DNA of 64,000 nt from Eurosta solidaginis. Its lineage: Eukaryota > Arthropoda > Insecta > Diptera > Tephritidae. Each line of letters begins with the position of its first letter. Positions within the stretch are counted from its first letter, which is position 1. Under the pieces are notes generated by a model. It made no database searches. It was given only the letters and a program-made list of their open reading frames with translations, and was not told where the DNA came from. The translations under genes and the position numbers were made by a program. The stretch spans positions 260,528,392 to 260,592,391 of the forward strand of contig NC_090323.1 in NCBI RefSeq assembly GCF_040869045.1, in the 5' to 3' direction. This document shows positions 54,471 through 64,000 of this stretch, one piece after another.

Positions 54471-57317
54471 TTAATTTAGAGAGGTGAGAACAATCTTTTT
54501 TATAGAAAAAAGGGAGTCCGAGCTATCAAATGTGTTTGAGTGAGAGTTATAATCTTGGCATAAACGCCGAAAAGGTTCATTTTGTTCGAAATTCGTTCTA
54601 CATTGTTTCAGCAGAAGAGGTTTGAAGTGTCTCGATGTCCGAGAGGGAACGCAAAAGTTCACTTCATTCAGAAGGAATGGGCTCGAAATTGATCCATTTA
54701 AAAGTTTTGTCATAAATATCACACCAAGCATTTCCCTTCGACTAGCAAGAGTTGGAAGATTGATAAGCTTTAATCGATTAGTATAAGGTGGAAGATTAGT
54801 TAAAGAGTCCCATTGGAAATTTCTTAAGGCAAATAGTAAAAATTGTTTTTGTATTGATTCGAGACTGTCTGCATGGACTTGATAACGCGGATTCCAAATT
54901 ATCGAGCCGTATTCTAATATTGGCCTAACTAATGTTGTAAAAAGTGCTTTAGTTATGTAAGGGTCGTTAAATTCTTTTGACCACCGTTTAACAAATGCAA
55001 AAACACCTTTACCTTTATTCACTGTAGCATTAATATGAAGATTGAAACTAAGTTTGGAATCCATCATGACTCCCAAGTCAATAAAATTATTTACAGTTTC
55101 TAGACTATAGTTGTTAATTGTATATGAAGCTGGTGGCGAAACTCTCCGAGAAAAACACATGAATTTACATTTTTTGAGATTGAGCGGCATATAATTTACA
55201 TTGCACCAGGTAACCAAGTGATTTAAATCCATTTGAAGCAAGGAATGTTCCTCAACCGAGGCACATGATTTGAAAAGTTTTACATCGTCTGCGTACATCA
55301 AGATTTTTGAGTATTTAATTGTACCAGATATATCGTTTATGAACAACAAGAACAGAATCGGACCAAGATGGCTGCCCTGAGGAACACCAGAAGAAACATT
55401 GATGACCCCAGAAAGTGTATTTTTAAAGATTACTTTTTGCGTACGATAACCAAGATACGAAGAAATCCAACATATAAGACGGGGTTGAAAACCGAGTTGA
55501 CTGAGCTTATGAATAAGTAATGGGTGTGATACTTTGTCGAAAGCTTTACTGAAATCGGTGTAAATTACATCAGTGTGAAGGCCTTTTCTAAATCCATTAG
55601 AAACGTGGGTGGTAAATTCTAGTAAATTGGTGATAGGTGATTTGCCCTTACAGAACCCATGCTGCGAGCTTGCAATTATGGGGGAAATAGGGAATGTTAG
55701 GTGGTGGGTAACAATAGCCTCAAATAACTTTGGGATAGCGGATAACTTTGCTATGCCCCGGTAGTTTTCTATTGAAGACCTGCTTCCATTTTCATGAAGC
55801 GGAATAAGAAAGGATTCCTTCCATATTGTTGGGAAAACGCCATAAATTAAAGATAAATTAAATAAATCTGTTAGCGGCTGATAGATGTTTGCGGCACATT
55901 TTTTAAGAAAGTGTGTCGGGATCCTGTCGGGGCCGTATGAATATGATACTTTTAAAGTTTTTAAATAAGATAATACATCTTCTGAAGATATAAATGGAGC
56001 TCTGATTGAATAACATGAATCAATATGGTATGGGTATTCATTAGGAGGAACGTTGGTCTCAATAGAGTAATTTGATTTGAAAAATTCCGCAAAGAAGTCG
56101 GCGATCTCTTGATCATCGCTGGAAATATTATCTTGGAATTTCATGGATGATGGAAACCCTTTCACCCTGCGTTTAGAGTTTACGAATCCGTAAAATGCCT
56201 TCGGGTTGCAAGTTATATTTCTTTTCATTTTACAAAGATAAGCTTTGTAACACTTTTTGTTCAATTGAAAATACTTGCAGCGTAGAATCGAGTACTGTAA
56301 GTAATGGTTATGTAAACCCGTCTTTTTGAACAACTTGAAAGATCGAGACTTTTTATTCTTTAAAATTTTCAGCTCTTTAGTGAACCATACTTGGCTTGTA
56401 TCGGAATGTACACAAATCCGCTTAGGTACGTATTTTTCAAAAAGACAGTAAATGGTATTGTAAAAGTGAGAAACGCTTTGCTCCACATCAGCATTAAATG
56501 TTGGCCACACTATTCGAGATAGATCACGATTTAATTTTTTAAAATTGGCCTTCGCAAAGTCGAAGCGATAACTGGAGTCGTATCGTTTATTTCCGCTGTT
56601 ACAAGCATAATTTACAACTTCGTAAACTATTTTGAGGGAAGGGTGGTAAGCATCTTCAGGTTCAATAATGGGTTCGCATCGACTAATGGAATATTTAGAT
56701 TCATCATCCACAAAGGCTAAATCGAACACTCTTCCGAATTTATTCGATTGGATGTTGATTTGTTGAAGGCACAGCTCAGACATTCCGTCTAGAAATTCAT
56801 TGTTGGAAGACTTTGACGAAACTGGTACGATATTAAAGTCAGAGATGCACCATGATATGTGTGGCATATTGAAGTCACCCAAGACAATAATGGAATCGGA
56901 AGGCTTTAGCATCGAATTAACAGTTCTTAGCAAGGAAATGTGATTCATATAAACGGACAGTTCAGAAGATGGCGGGATATAACAGATGGCCAAATAAATG
57001 TGGATATTTGCTAGTTGTGTGCGTATGCACAAGAACTCAGTTGTATCGGTGGCGGTTACGCAAATCTCTTCAGATGGTATTGAAGAGTGTACAGCAAGCA
57101 GAACCCCACCTCCAACCCTGTTCAGGCGGTCATTTCGATATATCTGGTAGTCATTACAGAGGATCTCTGAGTTAAAAACATGAGGTTTCAGCCAGGTTTC
57201 GGTTAAAGCAATTATATCGTAGCTTGAGTTAAATGATTTTAAAAACAGTTCTGTTAACTTGGTGTTTAAGCCTCTAACATTTTGGTAAAGTATATCTAAA
57301 GCAGATTTTTCGTTCAG
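54471..57317 (-). CDS. LINE ORF2: endonuclease and reverse transcriptase
   Basis: About 948 codons, no stops. Endonuclease at the start: YQNVRGLNTK, IIALTETWL, NRVGGGVLLAV, then GDFNMPHISW. RT: YGPDRIPTHFLKKC, VIYTDFSKAFDKVSHP, SSGVPQGSHLGPILFLLFIN and the active site MYADDVKLF, then ASRREMLGVIFMTKLL. No RNase H, as in Jockey/CR1 groups. The frame has no ATG anywhere in its first 100 codons (the codon at 57032 is TTG). It opens only 10 nt before the ORF1 stop, in the -1 frame, so it needs frameshifting or reinitiation. Nicks DNA and copies the element RNA at the break. Confidence 0.92.
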   Translation of the reverse strand: MNEKSALDILYQNVRGLNTKLTELFLKSFNSSYDIIALTETWLKPHVFNSEILCNDYQIYRNDRLNRVGGGVLLAVHSSIPSEEICVTATDTTEFLCIRTQLANIHIYLAICYIPPSSELSVYMNHISLLRTVNSMLKPSDSIIVLGDFNMPHISWCISDFNIVPVSSKSSNNEFLDGMSELCLQQINIQSNKFGRVFDLAFVDDESKYSISRCEPIIEPEDAYHPSLKIVYEVVNYACNSGNKRYDSSYRFDFAKANFKKLNRDLSRIVWPTFNADVEQSVSHFYNTIYCLFEKYVPKRICVHSDTSQVWFTKELKILKNKKSRSFKLFKKTGLHNHYLQYSILRCKYFQLNKKCYKAYLCKMKRNITCNPKAFYGFVNSKRRVKGFPSSMKFQDNISSDDQEIADFFAEFFKSNYSIETNVPPNEYPYHIDSCYSIRAPFISSEDVLSYLKTLKVSYSYGPDRIPTHFLKKCAANIYQPLTDLFNLSLIYGVFPTIWKESFLIPLHENGSRSSIENYRGIAKLSAIPKLFEAIVTHHLTFPISPIIASSQHGFCKGKSPITNLLEFTTHVSNGFRKGLHTDVIYTDFSKAFDKVSHPLLIHKLSQLGFQPRLICWISSYLGYRTQKVIFKNTLSGVINVSSGVPQGSHLGPILFLLFINDISGTIKYSKILMYADDVKLFKSCASVEEHSLLQMDLNHLVTWCNVNYMPLNLKKCKFMCFSRRVSPPASYTINNYSLETVNNFIDLGVMMDSKLSFNLHINATVNKGKGVFAFVKRWSKEFNDPYITKALFTTLVRPILEYGSIIWNPRYQVHADSLESIQKQFLLFALRNFQWDSLTNLPPYTNRLKLINLPTLASRREMLGVIFMTKLLNGSISSPFLLNEVNFCVPSRTSRHFKPLLLKQCRTNFEQNEPFRRLCQDYNSHSNTFDSSDSLFSIKKIVLTSLN

Positions 57318-58198
57318 TTTTTTGACTCAGTGTTATTAACAGGGATCTTTGCCAAGTTTGGAACACTCTTATTCCGCCTATATTCAAATTCCCGCACAAG
57401 TGCCCCAGAGGGCCAAAAATCGTTACTCAAGATAGTGTCAAAATGGTCAATAGGTACATCTAATCTAAAGGAAGATACGTTTCTTTCATAACTAAAATTA
57501 AATTTCCGAATTGTTACGTCATGGGTTTTCCTTTTTGAGAAGATATACGATTTCAGATCCTCCTCAGTAGTATCCCTGTCGAATCTTGACACGAATATCG
57601 ATTTTTTAGGAGGGACTACAACCAACTTCCTAGTTCCAGGCTCAGTCGCCTGAGAACGGTTTGCAGGTTCAATATTTTTTCTAGCTGCTAGTTTTGTTGG
57701 AGGTGCCTTTGATGTTGAAGGCTCTACTGTAAGAGGACTTGGAGATGCTAAGTTTATTAATTCTATCGTGCTAGGTGTAGGAACGATTGGGTTCTGGATG
57801 TTTTGAACGGGGTCTAGGGTCAATACGCCAGCCGAGACATCAGTTCGTTTTCGTTTGCTGTCACGACTGTCGCTGTTAGCATTAGCAGCTGAATCGGTAA
57901 TACATTTGAAAGTTTTAAACAAGTTTTCATAATACTTGAATTTATCCCCTAATGTAGAAAGTTCCTTACCGATTTCGGAGAATGCGTTTCGGGTATGTTT
58001 GAAAAGCTTAAAAAGATCCACTTCGGTGGATCTGCATTTCAAGCACGACCAACGCACACCCTTGTTATCGTTGATCGCATCACACACCCTTGCTGTCAAA
58101 CTAGCGCACTTCATATGAGCAAGCTCATCACAAAGCCAGCACGACACGAAACGCTCGGTATCACCTTTCAATTGGCAGTTAACAAAATTGCAAGACAT
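57314..58198 (-). CDS. LINE ORF1 with PHD-type zinc finger
   Basis: 294 residues from ATG at 58198. Residues 3-55 carry C3, C8, C20, C23, H28, C31, C52, C55, the C4HC3 spacing of a PHD-type finger (FVSCWLCDELAHMKC, WSCLKC). Then a helical, possibly coiled-coil stretch (LFKLFKHTRNAFSEIGKELS), a Ser/Pro/Thr-rich linker and a C-terminal domain beginning KSIFVSRFDRDTTEEDLKSY, which looks RRM-like. PHD-bearing ORF1 proteins occur in insect LINEs and bind element RNA. The stop is TGA, directly after TCA AAA AAC. Confidence 0.9.
   Translation of the reverse strand: MSCNFVNCQLKGDTERFVSCWLCDELAHMKCASLTARVCDAINDNKGVRWSCLKCRSTEVDLFKLFKHTRNAFSEIGKELSTLGDKFKYYENLFKTFKCITDSAANANSDSRDSKRKRTDVSAGVLTLDPVQNIQNPIVPTPSTIELINLASPSPLTVEPSTSKAPPTKLAARKNIEPANRSQATEPGTRKLVVVPPKKSIFVSRFDRDTTEEDLKSYIFSKRKTHDVTIRKFNFSYERNVSSFRLDVPIDHFDTILSNDFWPSGALVREFEYRRNKSVPNLAKIPVNNTESKN
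57317..57323 (-). promoter_or_regulatory. -1 ribosomal frameshift heptamer A AAA AAC
   Basis: In the ORF1 frame the codons are TCA AAA AAC TGA. A slip of one base back on A AAA AAC enters ORF2 at CTG AAC GAA AAA. The heptamer lies inside the ~10 nt overlap of the two frames. A downstream stem is not obvious by eye. Confidence 0.7.
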
Positions 58199-58860
58199 TA
58201 TAAGTTAAAGTAAAATTGATTAAACAGACGGAGGCAGTGAAAATAGTTTGGAGATCACAGTAAGAAAATCACTGTTTGAGCAGTTTGAAGATCACTGTAT
58301 GTGCAGTTTAAGATCGCTATTAACTGACGCTTAACAACACACAATGCAAACAGCTGTGGCAGTGAAAAGAAAATGAAGTAAATGTGCACGAGCAAATAAC
58401 AATTGAAAACTGAAAATATGTAAATGCCAATCAAATGCAACAACAAATATGCAAAGTGACTCGGCAAATATGTATGTATGTATGGATATACACACTTTAT
58501 CAATTATTTTTAAGATACAATTTATTTTAGTAAAGAAAGCAGAACTTTAAATTGCGAATGCAGTACACAACGTGTTTACACTTATTTTTAGCACAATAAT
58601 TATTTAAACAAACAAATTTATTTATTTAAGACAAAATAAGGCACAGTAGAAATCAAAACACAACTTCACAGCTTGACGTTCGCACTTTTTTTTCAAAGAA
58701 GAAGAAGCATATAACATGATTATATTAGCAAATATAGGTAAATAACCACATGATTAAAATAAAGAACAAGATATATAAATACTACAGCATTACAATACTA
58801 CAATATTACAATAGGTGGCCAATTCAGGTCGATTATGATGAAAAAAAATTGTAAATAATT
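58199..58860. other. LINE 5' UTR and AT-rich flank
   Basis: 58199-58690 is probably the LINE leader (three imperfect GATCACTGT/AAATCACTGTTTGAGCAG repeats at 58250-58310). The rest is AT-rich, nothing seen. Confidence 0.5.
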
Positions 58861-58867
58861 TGTTATA

Positions 58868-59090
58868 AATTTCTTTCGTTTATACAGTTTCTTACAGTAG
58901 CTGGAATAGAGATCCAAGTGCGTATGGTGTTAACAAAAAGCAGTCGAGTTGATGGAACAAAGTTGAAATTTGGAACAATAAGATTATTTAAACGGTTAGA
59001 TCTAGGAAACATAAGTTTTTCGTATAAGTAGGATGGTGTTTTTGTGGCAATTAGTTTTACAAGAAAAATATGGCAGTGAAAAGTACATAA
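58868..59090 (-). pseudogene. LINE ORF2 C-terminal fragment
   Basis: The minus strand reads open for ~70 codons: IFLVKLIATKTPSYLYEKL, then NLIVPNFNFVPSTRLLFVNT and IRTWISIPATVRNC. This is the extreme C-terminus of a Jockey-type ORF2. Heavily 5'-truncated copy, independent of the 54050-58700 element. Confidence 0.8.
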
Positions 59091-59139
59091 GTTCTATTTA
59101 TTTAATCTCTCCACAAAACGTTTAATGAAATAAATAAAA

Positions 59140-59345
59140 TAGTTGACGCGATTTACCTCCGAGGAGATTAAGACCCAGCTTCTCCTCCAATTTGCTTCGT
59201 GCTACATATTTCATGCCAATTCTGCAAGGCAGATGAATTTTCACGGGAAAGCTTTTCACGGGAGAAGTGCTCCACTGCCGAGGGGCGACTCTTTTTAGAA
59301 AAACTTTTTCTTGTCCAAGGCGCTACTCACAGGGTTGCACCAAAC
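59140..59345 (-). mobile_element. tRNA-derived SINE, truncated minus copy
   Basis: On the minus strand GAGTCGCCCCTCGGCAGTGG, CATCTGCCTTGCAGAATTGG and AGAAGCTGGGTCTTAATCTC then CTCGGAGG match the SINE body and tail. The tRNA-like head is missing. Confidence 0.75.
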
Positions 59346-59402
59346 AAATGAGCCGCAAAGCAGAAAAAATTGTCTTTTTCTTGGATACATAATAATTATA
59401 GC

Positions 59403-60984
59403 TGCGTTGGTTTCGTAGATGGTTTATAAGTGGTTTTTAATTCCATATCACATACGTTTGGGAAATATCGACCAAATTGTAGACCAAGGGTGACGTTTTT
59501 TGGAACGATTTTCCTTTGTCAAATAAGGGAAAACCACCAAGTAGGGTAACCCTGGAATGTGTTTGTATGACATGGGTATCAAATGAAAGGTATTACAGAG
59601 TACTTTAAAAGGGAGTGTGCATTAGTTCTATAGGTGAAGAAATCGGCATAGAGGTGGACCAGGGGTGACTCTAGAATGTGTTTGTACGATATGGGTATCA
59701 AATGAAAGGTATTAATGAGGGTTTTTGAGTGAATGGCCCTTAGTTGTAATGGGAAGGCGTTTTCGAGGTATCGACCAAAATATGGGACAGGGTGACCCAG
59801 AACATCATCTGTCGGGTACCGCTAATTTATTTATATATGTAATACCGTGAACAGTATTCCTGTCATGATTCTAAGGGCTTTTGATTTCGCCGTACAGAAT
59901 TTTTTTCATTTTCTTCTACTTAATATGGTAGGTTTCACAACGGTTTTCACAGTTTTTTCTAAAGTTATATTTTGCGTCAAAAAACTAATCACCATGTTTC
60001 ATCCCTTTTTTCGTATTTGCTATAAAATTATGGAATTTTTATCATTTTTGGAAATTTTCGATAGTCGGATTTCGCCCGTTTTTAACACCAAAATAAAGTG
60101 AGTTCCGATAAGTACGTGAACTAAGTTTGGTAAAGATATATCAATTTTTGTTCAAGTTATCCTGTTAACGGCCGAGCGGAAGGTCGACTGTATATAAAAA
60201 CTGGGTGTGGCTTCAACCGATTTCGCCCATTTTCGCAGAAAACAGTTATCGTCATAAAAGCTATGCCCTTACCAAATTTCACAAGGATTGATAAATTTTT
60301 GTTTGATTTATGGCCTTAAAAGTATTCTAAACAAATTAAATGAAAAAGGGCGGAGCCACGCCCATTTTGAAATTTTCTTTTATTTTTGTAGTTTGTTCCA
60401 CCATATCATTACTGGAGTTGAATGTTGACATAATTTACTCATATACTGTAAAGATATTAAATTTTTTGTTAAAATTTGACTTTTAATATTTTTTTTAAAT
60501 TGGGCGTGTTCGTCATCCGATTTTGCTAACTTTTAATTAGAACTGCAAATTTCTTCATGATATCTTCAACGACTACCAAATTACAGCTTGCAAAACTTTT
60601 AAATTACCTTCTTTTAAAAGTGGGAGCTGCCACGCCCAATGTCCAAAATTTTACTCATTTTCTATTCTGTATCATAAGGTCAACCCACCTACCAAGTTTC
60701 ATCGCTTTATCCGTCTTTGGTAATGAATTTTCACACTTAGCGATCTGAGATAAGTGCCCAGGAACTTACATACCAAATTTCATTAAGATACCTCAAAATT
60801 TAATCAAGTTATCGTGTTTACGGACAGACGGACGGATGGACGGACATAGCTAAATGAATTTCTTTTTTCGCCCAGATCATTTTGATATATAAGTCTATAT
60901 CTATCTCGATTAATTTATGCCGTTACGGGGTACCGTTATGCGAACAAAATTAATATACTCGTGAGCTGTACTCAGCTGAGTATA
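59403..60984 (+). repeat. Family R, copy 10 with alternative head
   Basis: The alternative head (GCGTTGGTTTCGTAGATGG) runs to 59520, followed by the array (two units), the GGGCGTGG body with small deletions and the tail ACTCAGCTGAGTATA. Confidence 0.85.
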
Positions 60985-61500
60985 AAAATGGAAAACTCAA
61001 GTCGGGATACAGAAATAGAGGCCTTTTGATCAATAGGTATGACCGCGATGAAAGTTTTGCTGATGGCATAATTGAAGAGATTTTTATAGTTAAGTTAGTT
61101 TGCATGATCCAGAAAATCGCGGAGTCTGCCCAGAATTCAGCCTCTGAAAAAATCAGTAAACCTGCCCCAGCAAAAAAAAAACATAGATCAGCATCAAAAG
61201 AACAAGTAGAATGAAACGAGAATAAAGATGTATGCAATGTTCAAACGCTTTTGGGAAATAATAGTCATGGTTGGAGTAGCAATCCCGTGCATCGTATTAG
61301 CGGAAAAACTATGGCTATGAATGTTGTCTAAATTCGAACTGTCAATAATGTCTCATAAATTGTTCTATAGCCTAGTTTAAGAAAGCAAAATCTTTGTATT
61401 TTCATTCTATAAAATCAACACTGAACCAAATAAGTTTTATTAACCATTTATTTAAAATAATATACAGAAATGGTGTAGTAGGTAAATCGTAAGTTAAAAC
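60985..61500. other. Spacer with a possible coding relic
   Basis: 61026-61214 has 62 open codons (ADGIIEEIFIVKLVCMIQ, Lys/Ala-rich end); not recognised and too short to call. Possibly 5' sequence of the hAT remnant that follows. Confidence 0.35.
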
Positions 61501-62450
61501 TGTTTTACCCTTCTGGGTTAAAGAATCTTTTTTGGGCTTTATTGAAATAGATGCTAAAGATGCTGCCTCAATCGAAAATACAATTTTAGAAAAATTCAAG
61601 TCCGACGAAATTTTATTAGCAAACTGCAGATCACAATGTTACAATAATACTAAAATGATGGCAGGTCACATATCTGGCGTTCAACAAAGAATAAAGGAAA
61701 ACAATCATAAAGCATTATTTTTAAATTGTGATAACCATTCATTAAATTTAGTAGGCGTTACAGCAGCTAAACAAGATTTATATTATTATTAAAAAATGCT
61801 GAATCTGGAACACGATGGAACGCCATAAAGCAAGCGGTTAGCGTTATCCTCGATGGGCTAGAATATGTAGAAGAACTCTTAGAACAATTGGCAGAGGACA
61901 CTAACACCAGAAGTGACACCAGAAGCGAAGCTACAATTCTATTGCAAAATATACTAAATTTTATTTTCATAACATTAGTTCCTTTCTGATATGAAATCTT
62001 AAGGAGGATTGATCGTGTGCAGCTCAGATTACAAAATCCGGGATGAATTTTAGAGAAGCGTATCATGATCTTAAATCATTACCGACTGAACTATCCGAAA
62101 TTCGAGACACTATCTGTGAAGAAGCAAAAGAAAAAGCGAGGTCTCTTTGTGAAAATGGAATATTGATATAGTAAAACGAGTTAGAAGCCCGGACAATCGG
62201 CTAGAGATGTTGGTCTTTCCGCAGAATGTGAAATTTCTCGCGTTATGAAAATTTCTCTCGATCGTCTCCAACAAGAAATATGTACGTACAAGATTTACAC
62301 GATTAAATGACCTTAATTTTAAATTTGCATTTATCTTAGACGTTGGAAATTTGTTAAGCGAGGATGATAACGACTTAGAAAGAAATTGTAAGAACTTGAG
62401 TGAATTTTATAATAAAGATTTCGATGGAACAGGCACAAAAAAATAAATTT
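61501..62450 (+). pseudogene. hAT (ZMYM1-like) transposase remnant
   Basis: GFIEIDAKDAASIENTILEK, ANCRSQCYNNTKMMAGHISG, then VQQRIKENNHKALFLNCDNH and SLNLVGV are the conserved central blocks of hAT transposases annotated as zinc-finger MYM-type-1-like. Then, shifted, SGTRWNAIKQAVSVILDGLE and FREAYHDLKSLPTELSEIRD. Many stops after 61790. Confidence 0.85.
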
Positions 62451-62499
62451 CCCCGAGCGCAAAAAAACCTCACTATGTCACTGACCTATTTAGCAAATT

Positions 62500-62990
62500 A
62501 AAGGCAAATCGAATAACGAAAGAATTTTTTAGAATGGACCGTTCCTGGCCCAATACCCGTAAACAAAGAGCGTTAGTACTTATCTAGGCAAAAGTCTTTT
62601 TACAACCCAAAGTTCAGGCAAATGGAACAGTGAATTGTATTTGATCGAATAGATCGGTCCCTGATCCACTTCCCAGAAACAAAACTTCACAGAAATACTC
62701 TCAGGGTTCGCACAATAAATAGGATTTATTACAATAGATCAGACCCTGGTCAACTTTCCTAAAAGAAAGGAAGAACCCCCATTCCAAAAATCAAGCAAAT
62801 CGCACTATAAACTGTTTTATGCAGAATAGGTCGGCCTTGGTCTACTTCCTGAACCAAATTGTGAATCTAAAGCATCCTCAACCTCCCTTGAACACACACA
62901 AATTTTTTTATCAAAATCGGTCCAGTCGTTTAGAATGAGTTCAGCGACAAACACGCGTACAGAATAAATATTAAATATGTATAAGATCAA
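62500..62990. repeat. Degenerate ~90-120 bp repeats
   Basis: Blocks ATGGACCGTTCCTGGCCC, GATCGGTCCCTGATCCAC, GATCAGACCCTGGTCAAC and AGGTCGGCCTTGGTCTAC recur near 62534, 62649, 62737 and 62827. Ends with AAAATCGGTCCAGTCGTTTA. Non-coding; family unknown. Confidence 0.55.
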
Positions 62991-63036
62991 TTAAATCTTT
63001 TTAGTGTACAAACATTAGTATGTATATACATATGTA

Positions 63037-64000
63037 CAGGGCCGTAGAGAGAAAATACGGGCCAGGGACTAAACAATTTACGGGCCCCCTATAAAAAATC
63101 CACTAATACATTTGATTAATTTGAATTAATGACGTCTCATCATGAATCATTATTGATGGATTACATCAACAAAATTTTTTCCAACATCAACTAAATGATT
63201 TTTGGACTAAGAGCTGAAAATAAAATTAACACAGCATATTTACTATTTATACTGTTTTATTGTAACGTAGAAATAAAATTCTCTTTTGAAAGCCACGTAT
63301 TGTTTTAAATAATCTTTTCTAGTTATTTGGTAACATTTTAGTATATTTCTTATAAATATAATGATTATTATAAATTTTAATTATTCAATATAGAAGGTTC
63401 GGATATCAAAGTGCGGCTTTTCTTGCTTTTTTCGCTGCAAAATTTTTTGTAATAATATCAAAATTTAACTATCTTGCCAAAACGGATTCAACACAAAGCG
63501 CGGCAAGTCTTGAAACTCGCTCTTGAGATGAACACGATCTATGAAAGTTTTTCATACTTGAAAGGACGCTGAAGGAACGTTCTGCACTAGCTACAGTGAC
63601 AGGTATAGTGCAAAAGATACGTAAAGCAACATAAATGTTGGGGAAAATTATATACAAATTTTGAACATAGATGGCATTTAGTAATTCCAATGGTGACAGA
63701 CCTTTATCAAAATTTGCTTCGTAAATGTGTTTCAAGTGAATTATTTCGCATTCTAAGCTTTGAGAAATGTCCAACTTGTATTTTTGCTGTGCTCGCCCGA
63801 ACCGTAGTTTCATCCATGTCTTCAAATTGCCACGGAAAGGAAAACGTCTCGTTCAAATTTCTCATAGCTGCAAATTGTTCAGTAATGCCAGTGATTACCG
63901 AATCAACGATCACCAAGAATGTATTGTTTTTAAAATCAGACTCTGGATCATCCGTAATCATCTCATTTCCATTATCTTCAGAACGTCTTTTGGGTTTTCT
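63037..64000 (-). mobile_element. hAT element running off the window
   Basis: The left end CAGGGCCGTAGAGAGAAAAT is a typical hAT terminal repeat, preceded by CATATGTA as a possible 8 bp duplication. The transposase is read on the minus strand toward this end. Confidence 0.7.
63469..64000 (-). pseudogene. hAT transposase C-terminal part with dimerisation domain
   Basis: The frame 63825-63469 reads LYIIFPNIYVALRIFCTIPV, TVASAERSFSVLSSMKNFHR and SSQERVSRLAALCVESVLAR, the hAT dimerisation domain (ASAERSFS). Upstream, in another frame up to the window edge, SVITGITEQFAAMRNLNETF is readable, so at least one frameshift near 63800. Same ZMYM1-like group as 61501-62450 but in opposite orientation. 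Confidence 0.85.

Larger units (their letters stand above)
54050..58700 (-). mobile_element. Apparently intact Jockey/CR1-type LINE
   Basis: ORF1 (58198-57314) and ORF2 (57317-54471) are both open. The 3' end on the minus strand is ..TAATAATTCCCAAATAAATT followed by short AAATG repeats (54055-54075). The 5' edge is estimated near 58690. A poly-A-tailed short insert seems to sit in the 3' UTR (54204-54345). This is the best candidate for a currently active LINE in the window. Confidence 0.88.

Noticed and set aside
63037..64000. Joining the two hAT remnants (61501-62450 and 63469-64000) into one element
   Set aside because: They lie in opposite orientations and a hAT terminal repeat at 63037 separates them, so they are two copies.

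Overview
This is AT-rich nuclear DNA of an animal, most probably a higher fly (Diptera, perhaps a tephritid fruit fly). That placement rests on the kinds of LINE, Pao and Ty3 elements, a fly-type secreted serine protease homologue, a Pgk pseudogene and dense interspersed repeats; the species cannot be named from the window. Almost everything is transposable element. The only ordinary host gene I can support is a single-exon, catalytically dead serine protease homologue (26792-27559, minus).

1-13880 is a minus-strand autonomous Helitron (copy A) broken by nested insertions whose edges can be read: a tRNA-derived SINE (681-1033, 12 bp duplication), a TA-flanked MITE (1377-1886), a smaller MITE (2540-2821), an almost whole RNase-H LINE (3866-8264, 14 bp duplication), a hAT MITE (9154-10102, 8 bp duplication) and a plus-strand Helitron (copy C, 11347-13870) sitting in the 5' terminus of copy A. 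13881-21987 is a decayed LINE split by another minus-strand Helitron (copy B, 14948-19751); removing copy B rejoins the LINE frame exactly. A 236 bp hairpin-rich retroposon with a 14 bp duplication also sits in this LINE.

21988-26380, 28850-30404, 36132-37863, 41675-42194, 48953-51034, 52970-53776 and 59515-60984 are copies of one non-coding ~1.5-2.3 kb repeat, called family R here. A further partial copy lies inside Helitron B. R carries a 5' tandem array of ~129 bp monomers that are clearly the same monomers found in all three Helitrons, and a body made of about seven degenerate ~100-170 bp GGGCGTGG units.

28380-31290 is a Pao/BEL pol remnant split by an R copy. 31580-32720 is a ~150 bp satellite. 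32776-33168 is a long hairpin. 33190-35776 is a nearly intact PIF/Harbinger element with 3 bp TAA duplications whose transposase and MADF genes are interlocked through each other's introns. 38000-40140 holds a direct repeat around a foldback-like block with a captured LINE fragment. 40532-42455 holds a recurring 15-mer. 42553-42898 is a SINE with inverted arms. 43444-43724 is a Pgk pseudogene. 44694-48230 is a Ty3-like LTR element with most of pol deleted. 54050-58700 is an apparently intact two-ORF LINE, with a canonical -1 slippery heptamer directly before the ORF1 stop and no AUG at the start of ORF2. 61500-64000 has two hAT remnants. Many insertions can be ordered in time because one element interrupts another, so the window is a readable stratigraphy of transposition.
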